A stretch of DNA of 12,481 bases, from contig NW_019091415.1 in the NCBI RefSeq assembly GCF_001949145.1, forward strand, positions 787,129 through 799,609, read 5' to 3'. Each line of letters starts with the position of its first letter. Position 1 is the stretch's first letter. This document shows, one piece after another, positions 1 through 10,800 of the stretch. The notes under the pieces are model-generated. The model saw only the letters and a list, made by a program, of their open reading frames with translations. It was not told where the DNA came from and did no database searches. Position numbers and translations under genes: made by a program. The stretch is from Acanthaster planci. Lineage: Eukaryota; Echinodermata; Asteroidea; Valvatida; Acanthasteridae.

Positions 1-1717
1 CTTTACATGCAGCTTAATTCCCCTTGTAAGTTGAAGTTCAAAGAAAGTGTTGCAAAGAATTTAGAAGGCCCTAGGAAGTGTCCCGTGAAAAATACTTTGT
101 TTTAGAGAGTAAAAACATTGAGAAATTTGCTAAAGGAAAGGATTCGCAGGGTAGCATGCAGAGCGCGAAATTAGACCCAAAAAGTGCTCGGACAAAATGT
201 CAAAACACATCAATTTTGTTCTGCCATTACCATCGTTTGATCTGCCATATTATATAACAGGTAGAGTTTTAACGTGCAGTGTCAGAGGTCGAAATTCACT
301 TTTTTTTCTTTTCCTACCAGAACTGCACACGCAGCCACATTGAGCAATCCTTGTTCGGGTGCAGGCCACCACTATTTTTTTTTTTAAATTTAGTTTGCCC
401 GACCTTGCACGCCATTTGCTTGCTCAAATTGGATCAACACTTGCCAAAGATTTCTCAGAATCCATGATTATTGTTATTTAACTAAGGCCTACTGCATACA
501 TGCAGTCTTCTAGTAGGCCAAACAAATAGTTGTGCTATGCATGCCTCTCAAAAATTGGGTTGGTAAGTCAGAACATTTTTTTTGTTTGGGGGCAATTTTG
601 TGCTGATTGAATGGCATCGGTGGGGGCGACAACCTCCAAAATTATCTCAAAAAGTGAAGAGCACTTGTCTTAATCTATGTAAAAATTTCTACATACAGCA
701 ATTCACAAGGAAATTATAAACAATTCACATAATCATGTTGGCAATAACGATGGCAAACTGGCCAACAATGTCTGTGTATTGCTAGGTAAGCGAACGTGAT
801 GCATCTAGACCTGCGGGCACCAAACCTTGCGGCATTAGCAGAACAACCTCAAATTACACTCACGAACACAGAAAATACAGACATAAATAAGAGACCAAGT
901 TCTGTGAATTAACTTGCAGAAAACCTCTTGCAACATAACATCAATGTCTTTCTGGCATGCAGCCTTTTGCATTCATGACGTGTACGGCTGACAAAGAGTG
1001 CTTATGTACAGTACATTCAGTACATGTACATTACAGACTGGTACTTGTTGCTGCATTTCCATCACGCATTCTTTTGCAAGGGTGCAAAGAGCAGAGCAGC
1101 TTCGTTTAATGCATTGAGTTTCGTACACGTGTTTTCACCACTGTGACAGCGAAATGTGAATGTTGACGATGCACAAAGAATTACGGGGCGATTTCATGTC
1201 TGTGCAAGTAAAGTATATATACATGCGTGGCGCTAGGTGACATGGGCCGGTGATGAGTGATCAGCCTTGATGAAGGCCTCAGGTGTAATTAACGTAATTC
1301 TAACACAAAACTAATAATAAATTGGATGCCACCAGTCCAATATATTATGTTGATATTTTAAGAGCTGTTATTGATACGTTGGTTGGACAATTTGTCCGAA
1401 CATCTTTGATTTTGTTCAGACAAACACAATAGATGTTCGAAAAATGTCGGATGTCTGACCCTAATTTCATGCTCTGGCATGGTGCTGAGAGAAAACCCTC
1501 AGGGAAATCAGCACTTTGTAACCGATTAAAGAAGTTGAATAGTTGACAGTTCTTTTGCAGATAGGTTTCAGAATACATAGTCCTCAGCAACCTACCCCAA
1601 TATCATTTCTCGTTCTGCAGTGTTTTCAAGCACCATCATTGCAACAGTTCTGGCACTTGGTTGAATGTGCTTTCAATGTGCTTTTGAAAACTGTCAGTAG
1701 CTTATGTTCACGTACAG
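1..1717 (+). other. Intron (3' part), upstream of exon A
   Basis: No coding exon was found here. I looked on the + strand for the expected upstream MTR4 exon carrying the Walker A stretch (AHTSAGKT) and did not see it, so the window most likely opens inside an intron longer than 1.7 kb. The sequence is AT-rich with T runs near 300 and 367, a nested palindrome at 486-519, and short alternating tacatgtac-type words near 1000-1035. Confidence 0.75.
486..519. repeat. Nested short palindrome
   Basis: Perfect 8-bp arms ggcctact (486-493) and agtaggcc (512-519) enclose a second palindrome, ctgcat (492-497) and atgcag (500-505), which overlaps the outer left arm by two bases. The two hairpins are mutually exclusive at their ends. 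No function is evident. Confidence 0.7.
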
Positions 1718-1892
1718 GTATGCCATTGCAATGTCACTACGTGACAAGCAACGTGTCATCTACACCACCCCCATCAAGGCTCTGAGCAATCAAAAATATC
1801 GTGAGATGTATGAGGAATTCCAAGATGTAGGATTGATGACAGGTGATGTTACCATCAACCCAACAGCAAGCTGCCTCATCATGACAACAGAG
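1718..1892 (+). CDS. MTREX: MTREX exon A (helicase motifs Ia and Ib)
   Basis: Encodes residues 1-58 of the fragment, beginning [13 protein letters not shown] and ending MTTE. The first base (G) completes a codon started in the upstream exon, most likely the Glu that precedes this Tyr in relatives, so the preceding intron is phase 2. Acceptor is acag at 1714-1717 and donor is gtaaga at 1893. [11 protein letters not shown] (16-26) is motif Ia and [10 protein letters not shown] (41-50) covers Ib, both RNA-contacting parts of RecA domain 1. Confidence 0.96.
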
Positions 1893-4800
1893 GTAAGAAA
1901 TAAGAAGAGTCCTTGAAGTTCTCTGTAAAATATTGCTCTTAACATTTTTATTGATGCTAACCCTTACTCTGCTCCAGTCCCTAAACTAGTTCAGTGTTTT
2001 CACCTGAGGAAGGGACCTGTTTAAATCTCAAGTAGAGCCATCATTCTTCTTTGCAGTGCGGACCAAATTTATATTCAAATCAGGATTTCCCCTGCTTATT
2101 CAACCATGAGGCAGCCCACCTCACTGATTTGAGTAACCACCTCAGGTTTGAATGTTACCATCTCACACTAAAAATAGACAAAGATGGAAGGAAAAAGCAT
2201 AATAACTCAGATAATTTGAAATAGATCGGATTCAAATTGTTCAGAATGGTAAGGAGGGACACATGTAAGATTGTTTTTTTTAGAGGGGAAATTTGGAGTA
2301 AAGGTACTATTACACAATATAGAATTTATTTGAGGTCTTTTTGTAAACACTCCTTGTTGTTTTAGGCAGTTGAATCTTGGCAAAATTTGTTTGACCACCT
2401 AGCACATACATGCATCAGTACCCCAGGGGAAACCCTGATTCAAATATATATCTTCATTCTAGGTAGCACAAGTGACGAGTTCATAAAACACTTGCCTCTC
2501 ACTATTCTGGCCTGGGTTCAATTCCTGGCCATAATTGAGTAGTGTTATGAGTTGATTCCTTTGTGCACGGCAAGGGTTTTTTCTCTTGAATTTCTTCTCT
2601 CGGCAAGGATCAACACTTCAATTTCTGTGTCACTATTGTCATTTGATGTTGTGTTGTAGCTGCATCGTTCCACAATGCAGCCTTGCAGCTGCAAGTAAGA
2701 AAGATTGGCTCCCTCTCCCAATGCATAATGTGGCAAATTCTTTTATTTAAAAATTGTCTTTGTTTCTGTAAAGATTTTGCGAAGCATGCTGTATCGAGGT
2801 TCAGAGATCATGCGAGAGGTTGCATGGGTAATATTTGATGAGATACACTATATGCGAGACAAGAGTAAGTTTATCATTGATTCAGGAAGACTATATTATG
2901 TATTTAATGAGGTTTCTCAGGATTGGAAATGACAAAGCTCAAATAATATCAGTGTATATTCTACTGTACTTTCGACATTTTTATTTTGATATTTATCATT
3001 TTCTGTAACAACTGTATATGCATGTATGAAAAAGCACACAAATTCATTATACACTTGGGGTGCAAAACAGGTTCTTAACTTATGCTTTATCTTATGGCAG
3101 CTGGTAAAAACTGGTTGTAGTTCTTTGTTGAGCCCCACTTTTAAGACCTGTACTTACAATTTCTGTTTGAAAATTGTGTTACATGTACATCCAGATAGAG
3201 GTGTTGTCTGGGAGGAGACTATCATACTTCTGCCAGACAATGTTCACTATGTCTTCCTGTCAGCAACTATACCCAATGCTAGACAGTTTGCAGAATGGAT
3301 CTGTCATCTGCATAAACAGGTCAGTACTATAGACATGTTAATGCTAGTGAAATTTAATTACAACACAAGGGTTTGGACAGTTTCATCTTCAGTCTAAACA
3401 ATCTACCATATGCATGCATAATCATGAAATTGGCCAGAAGTTTGGGGAAAAACATGCTAAACGTATTGGCCTGGCCTGGTGGTTTGTGCATATTGTACAT
3501 TAAAAGCTGCCAGGCACCATATCACAGTTGTTTGTGCAGTGCAGTAATATGAGTAAGAAGTGTGTTGAGCATGAGGAAGGACACAGAAGGAGTTTGAACT
3601 GCCCGGGCTATAACATCTTACCAATTACCGCATTCTGGCATGTGCGGTATGTCTGTAGCCAGAGCACAGAGAGCTCGATACTGTTTCACAACCATGAGAC
3701 CCCTTTGTACAACATGATCAACACTGCAATTTTTCGGTGGTTGTCTGCATCCTTAAAACTTTGTGTACTGAAGTATTGGACATTGAATATTCATGTCTTC
3801 GTTGGTGGTGGGTGTGATCTCACAGCAACATCAACTTTAATACTTGCACAGTTGCTTTTGTTAGGTCTTGTGCCCTGAATGTTCTTGTGCAGTTATTGCC
3901 CTTCTCAGATGCTTTCTTCTGGAGGTATTTTGGGAATAAATAGCCAAGTAGTTTATGAGTTTTTGTGTTTTGTTTGAATAATTTTTATTGGGGCATTTGT
4001 ACAACTGTGAATTTATGAGATCACATGGTTGAGATGAAATAGCGCATTTTGTTCAATATGAACTTACATGTAGCTTTCCAGTGTGGTCAACGTGTTTGCC
4101 AGTCTTAGTCAATTTTGTACCAAGTCTCTGAAAACTGATGTTTTGGAGGGACAAAAATAATATTACAAACATTGCATGGAAAACGGAACAGTGTGTCAAC
4201 ATAAAAATGTTTATTCACAAAAGTAGGTCTTACATTAGGGATTTTATCTATTTCCTGGTCACAGCGATAAGTTGTAGTTAATTACAAGCAAAACACCAAA
4301 AAATAGTGCCAGGATATTTACTGGCCCCACTGGTCCGGCTAAGCTGCAGGCAGTAATTGGGCATTTTGGGGATGTTTTCTATTACATGTATTCATCCGAC
4401 TGGGTGGCGACGATCCTCAAGCACTTTGAAGTGCCAGAGTTGTAACTCCTTCTGTGGTACGAGTAGGACAGCTCCTCTTTGAAAGGCAATTATACATATA
4501 GCTATGTTGGAAATAATCTTTACAACTACTCATGTCTTGGCATGATTTCTTGCAGCCTTGCCATGTTGTGTACACTGAGTACAGGCCAGTACCTTTGCAG
4601 CATTACATCTTTCCTGCGGGTGGTGATGGACTGCATCTGGTTGTTGATGAAAAAGTTAGTACCACTTCCCTACTGTGCTTGTACTGTGTATGCTTGCATT
4701 GTTGAGTGAAGTATAAGGGAAGAGGACATGCATTTTGCTGTAGCATGTTTTAACAAATAAGCTTTTTGTACAACCTGAATTATTCATGCGCGTAAGCCTT

Positions 4801-7800
4801 TTCATATATTACATGCTTGAAAGGGAAATGCAAACCCCCCTAAAACCAGTTTTGTTTCTCCTCACAGGGAGAGTTTCGTCAAGATAATTTTGGTGCTGCA
4901 ATGTCTGTCTTGAGGGATTCTGGTGATGCTGCTAAGGGTGACTCAATGAACAGGGGACGGAAAGGGGGAACAAAAGGTATGGTGTTGCTCTACATTGGCA
5001 TTTCATTTATTCTTACATGTCCATGTATGTAATAAAAGACCCAAGGCAAGGGGTGTGTGACAGTCCCCTTATACAGATGGCCCATGTGCTTTTGCAGAGA
5101 TTCATGCATGCCTTCTAGTGCTGAAAAAGCATAAGTGAACTTTAGGTGAGGGAACTAAATTGTTTGTCCTTTTTGCATCAATTCACAGATTTGGTCTGTT
5201 CTGATTGCCTTACACATGCCCTCAATTGGTTCTCACAATTAACCACTCGACGCCAAATGACGTGTTAACACACATAATTTTCCTTATTTTTTCCATGAAG
5301 GACGTGTACACTCGTTTTAAGAATTCTTTTTTCATTTCTGTGGTTGACATTAACACGTTGTGCTTGGTTGGGTCAAAGCGTGGAAGGCGATCCTACTCGG
5401 GGTTGTTGCTAAGAAGTGGACCCATCCTAAACAACAGTAAAATGGAAATACCTTTCTTGAGTAATGAGAATTGCATTGGGGAGCCTACACCATACACAAA
5501 AATTAAGGGGATTAAACACCTCTTTGTTTGGGTAAACCCATTTGCCAGGGAGCGAAACCTCACTTACAAAAGAGATAAGATTACAAAATCCCATTTCTAA
5601 GGATGGATTTGCGTTAGGGAGATGTTAATTTCATTTTGGATTTTTTTGCCCTGCCTGATATGTATTGGAAAACTGTATACTCAGTGTTTCCCCTGAAAGC
5701 TTGTGAAAAAAAATCAGAGGCGTACTTGGGTGGGACTTGAAGCCACAACTTCTTGCTTACAAGTGCAGATGGGTTCGAGTCCCTCCTGAGTATGTTTTTT
5801 TTCACAAGCTTTCTGAGTTATGCTTTATGAGTTGCTTGTACATTATACTAAAGAATGATGATGTGAATGCAGTTCAAGTCAGGTCGGCATTCACGCCCAT
5901 ATTGGGGCTGTCGGTTATTGTTACATCTAAGCCCAACACTGACATCTGGTATACGTTTCAGAAAGACATCATGGTGGGCGGCTGATGTGTCATGTTACAG
6001 GAGTTGTTTTGCAGGGTTTAGCCAGCAATAGTTTGCATTAATCTCTGGCAGTGCTGAAAGCATGCAGTGCTTCATAATATTGTAGAACTAAAAGTCATTG
6101 GCTGTTTGGTGAACAAAATGTTTTCACCTCCCCTTTAAATTGATGAGTCAATTCTGTCCATTTTCTATTCAACTAGGTCCCTCCAATATCTTCAAGATAG
6201 TCAAGATGATCATGGAACGGATGTTTCAGCCAGTCATTGTCTTCAGTTTCAGCAAGAAAGAGTGTGAGGCATATGCCATGCAAATGTCCAAACTGGACTT
6301 CAACAGCTCGTCAGAGGAGAAGGCATTGGTGACAGAAGTCTTTAACAATGCTATCGATTGCCTCTCTGATGATGACAAGAAATTACCACAGGTTAACTTG
6401 CTTTAGCTACTAATTGGAACTTGTAGTATTTAATAAAGAGTTACAGAAAGAACACGTATTATTAGTAATGGTATCAAAGTGATGGAAAAAGTTTGGATTT
6501 CTTTGTTGCATGAAAAACATGTATAATGTAAGTTCTGTTAAGTCTTAAATCATATCACACAACATGCTCAAAATTTTTGGGCCAAGAAAAAATTTCATGG
6601 CAACTTCAAGCCAACTTAGAGAGCTGTTATGTCAACAACTTAGTTGTTTTAGACAAGGTAGTTATCGAAGTTAGTCAATTTACAAATCAGGTAGTAATTC
6701 AGTTCCAGAGTCTTAACAGTGTCAAAAGGATTGAGAGGAATGTCGCAGATTGTTTGTCAAGCTTGCGACTGAAGACAGCTTGACTTGTGATGGGCTTGTG
6801 AATGGTATAAGATGACTTGTGATTCAATTGCAACTCTGGTTTCACATTTAACAGGTGATTTCTCAGTGTTTGTCACTGCAATTGGGAACAAGCTGAAGTT
6901 TGAATGACCCTTTGGGGCTTTTAAAACAATGTTGATCAATTATGGAACAAACACTAGAATGGCTTGTCTTTTCACAGGTGGAAAATGTTCTTCCTCTTTT
7001 GAAACGTGGCATTGGCATCCATCACTCAGGACTTCTACCAATCCTTAAAGAGACCATCGAGATTCTCTTTTCTGAGGGCCTCATCAAGGCATTGTTTGCT
7101 ACTGAAACATTTGCTATGGGACTCAATATGCCTGCCCGCACCGTGGTCTTCACAAATGCTCGCAAGTTTGATGGCAAGGATTTCAGATGGGTACAAGAAA
7201 TTTGTATTTATTTTGGGGCATTTCTGATTTTTGAGGGAACACAAAGTTTTGACATTAAAAATTCAAGTTAAAGTTGGGCAGCTTTAAGCAAGTTTCATCA
7301 AGAACCACAGGGTAACAAGTGACACCATTGGTTATTGATGAAATCCTTGATTAAATTTAAATTCTAAGCCAGAAAAAAGCACTGATTATTATTGTTGAAA
7401 TGATCTTGTTTTAAACCATTATTTAGATTTCATCAGGGGAGTACATTCAGATGAGTGGGAGGGCTGGGAGGCGTGGTTTAGATGACAAAGGCATCGTTAT
7501 CTTGATGATCGATGAAAAGATGAGCCCAGGAGTTGGCAAGAACATCCTGCAGGTAATGGAAAAATTATTCTGATTACAAATTTGATTGGTTCTGATTTTT
7601 CACTCTCCCTTAAAAATGAATCTGAAATTTGGTGAAGTTACTGGTTCATATACATGGCTTCAATCGAGGATTGTTTTTGGGTACAGAGATGTCTATTGAA
7701 CAACAGAGCAATCATTGTTTTCACACTAAGTATTTGACAAACTGGAAGTATATTTTATTCTAAACTGAAAGTGACCTGGGTAACAGATCAGTACTCAGTT

Positions 7801-10800
7801 ACAAAAATAGTGCACCATCCTGTTGTTCATAATGGGAACAGAAAAAAAATGATCCATCCGTTATAACAGTTGCATATTAGTACATTACAATTGCGAAGGA
7901 CCAAGGCGACACTCCGTAAAACAGACAAGAGGGAGCCATTGAAGGCTGTAAATCAAAGACTATTTAAACAAATTCTTTGTGCTGCAGTATGTATTTCATC
8001 TTTGCTATTCAATATACTCATTTTCATTTTGTGTGTGCGTTTAGGGCCAGCCAGATCCTCTAAACAGTGCCTTCCATTTGACATACAACATGGTTCTCAA
8101 TCTACTGCGAGTAGAGGGCATCAATCCAGAATACATGTTGGAAAGGTCTTTCCATCAGTTCCAGAACTATTCTGTCATCCCAGAACTCTTTGACAGTAAG
8201 TTATCAGAAAATATTAGTTCTGTTTTACGGAAACTATTGATCCCATTTCTGCTGTACCTTTACATTGACAGTCAGATTAGTCAGAGTGTTTGTGGCGTCT
8301 ATTTGTTTCCTATTCTTAAAATAATGTCTGTATTGCAAGTGTTAGCTTAACCTTCTTATTCACGGACATTAGAGGACATTTGGGGTGCTCAGTTGGCTTC
8401 TTACTCACGGACATTAGAGGACATTTGGGGTGCTCAGTTGGCTTCTTACTCACGGACATTAGAGGACATTTGGGGTGCTCAGTTGGCTTCTTACTCAAGG
8501 ACATTAGAGGACATTTGGGGTGCTCAGTTGGATCTTTATAAGGTCCACAGAAAAAATCACAAAATTAATGGATACTATAGACACTACGAGGTTCACGATT
8601 AAAGGTGATAATCCAGCTGTCTGTCAGCAGTGCCCGACTGAGAATGTGATATCATGCGTCATTAATGTGGTCACCTAGTTAACACATTAGATGAAAGACT
8701 TGTTATCCCTTCAAACTCCATGAAGGAACTTCATCTCCTAACTTTCTGAGTTGAAACGGCTATGAAAAGTTCTTCAATCACATTTCACTTTGAAACAGAT
8801 TAGCCTGTGATTCAGTCCTGAAATGGAAAAGTGTACGCCTAAGACTTTGAAAAAGCATAAGTAATCCTGTGTCTTGAAGATTACTGAGTGAAGAATGCTC
8901 AAGAATGATCAGTGTTGGAGTAACGCACTTTGGAATCCTCTGACTGTACTTGCACCAGTATCTGTTGTAATAAGCTTTTCTGTGTGTGTGCATGTCATAC
9001 ATTCAATGTAGAGGTGATATTAGAATGACATTAATAGAGATATTCATTTTTCCATACACAGTATGGGACTGCCTTACACCAATGAAATGACCAATGAAAT
9101 GTGAAGACCCAATATAATCAATTTTTGCTTTGCCTCATTGGTTAGTTATTCCAGTAATTAGCTTTGTTTATTTTGTCTCTTTTGTCTGTGACTTTTCTTA
9201 TATGCAGAATTGAAGAAACTTGAGGAAGAATACAATCAAATGGAGATCCCTCAGGAAGAGAGTGTGGAGGCTTACTACAAGATCAGACAACAACTCAACA
9301 AGCTGGGACGCGAGATACAAGCCTTCATTACTAAGCCCAAGTATTGCTTGCCATTCCTACAACCTGGACGGCTAGTCAAGGTCAGCAATATTTACGTATT
9401 CATTCCTCAAAAGTCATTTACAGTGTTTGAACATAACGCTGGTCCAGCGGCCAAATTCCAGTCAACATTTTTGTGGACTAGTCAAACCCTCCTTGAAGTG
9501 GTCCAGTTAAAACCAGTGCCAACTTTTGCCCTTGACCCATCAAAATTTCACTTATGACGGCATTTACAGCAGCTGTTGAATTGCCGTAATTTGCAGAATA
9601 TTGGCCATGCGGAGTATTTGCTGCAGCAAGTAAAAATCTGCAAATTAAGGTTTAAGGTCGGTATGTTAGCCCCATGCGCTTATAAGCCAATGTGTAACTA
9701 AGTAAGTCATCACAAGTGCTGCACTGCTAAAGCGCTTGTACCTGTAGAGTATTACGTGGCGCACTTAAAAACTTATATTTTGCACTTCAGAAAAATAGGA
9801 AAATGAGGACAAAATAAAATTTCATCAGAACTTTGTAGTGGGTATATGAAATAGACATTTATGAATCAGAATATTTGGAGTTTGAATAAATTTCACGTTT
9901 TTGAAGTTTGAAGTAAAATATTGCTCCAATAAACATTAGAGGCAAAAATTCAAAGTGCCCAACGTGAGGGTCAGTGCCACTTTCAGGTACACAACACAGT
10001 GGTTTAACCACTTTCTGCTGGGCACGTTGATACTCAGGCTGCTGGGCTAGAGGCTTTTTCATTTTTTTCTGCTTTCAAAATTCTTCAAAAATTCATATCT
10101 TCATTTACTTGCACACTCAAAAAAGAATGATGCTCCTGTGACCACTCTAATCTGACAGGAACCTCCATTGATATGCAAGTATTGCAGCCATGCATGCTGC
10201 CCAGTAAAGAGTCCCCATTATGCAGTGTTGAATAATTTCCTCTTTGTTCTGGGAATTAGCCCAGTGCATTGCTATGCTGGACGGCTGGTGTGGCTATGCT
10301 TCATGAGCCATGAAGCTGCACTGTGAACGCTGCACAATGTAGCCAGATTCCACGAGCGCTCAGAGGTATTGTATGGCTAGTCACTGGAGCAAGCACTTTT
10401 GTCCGTGCGTACAATTCACTGGCAGCGGCAGATTATGATACTGTTTCAAAACAATGACGGATTATTTAAATATAAATATATGTTGGGAAAGGACAAAAGC
10501 AATGACAGATTACCGCTGGTAATGGCCCGCACTTTACCCTAATAGCTATTGTACGAACCTTCATTGGCAAATCCCAGCAGTTCGGTCTTTTGTTTCCAAG
10601 TGAATAAATCCCAGTTTTCCAGTCCAGTTGTTGCAAATCAATCATGGAATTACCTTCGCTGATTGCCAAAATTTATTATTGACAGCAAGTAAACTTTTTT
10701 AATATGCCCAGCAACCTTATCTTTTACTGAAATGAGAGCTACGATTTCGGGCAGCCCGGCCTTGTGGGCCACGCACTGTGTCTCCGGTACTGGGCTCCCC

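Noticed and set aside
1-1717. Missing MTR4 exon with the Walker A motif
   Set aside because: Searched for the AHTSAGKT coding pattern on the + strand and found none; the exon must lie upstream of the window.
2461-2530. Functional tRNA-Glu gene
   Set aside because: The acceptor stem and D arm are not intact, and a SINE-like body follows; a retroposed derivative fits better.
3528-3878. 116-codon open stretch on the + strand inside the exon C-D intron
   Set aside because: Translation resembles no protein I know, and the flanking exons join in frame without it.
5260-5358. 9-bp inverted repeat acgtgttaa / ttaacacgt
   Set aside because: Arms are short and about 80 bases apart with no extension, which is expected by chance in this length of DNA.
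5205-5600. 131-codon open stretch on the + strand inside the exon E-F intron
   Set aside because: No recognisable domain, wrong context for an MTR4 exon and low-complexity, intron-like composition. Chance opening is likely.
7870-8193. 107-codon open stretch on the + strand with a basic first half
   Set aside because: Its second half is exon I read in the wrong frame, and the first half is intronic with no known motif.
5122-8862. 15-base exact word tgaaaaagcataagt at 5122 and 8848
   Set aside because: Similarity does not extend beyond the word, so chance or a very old repeat cannot be separated.
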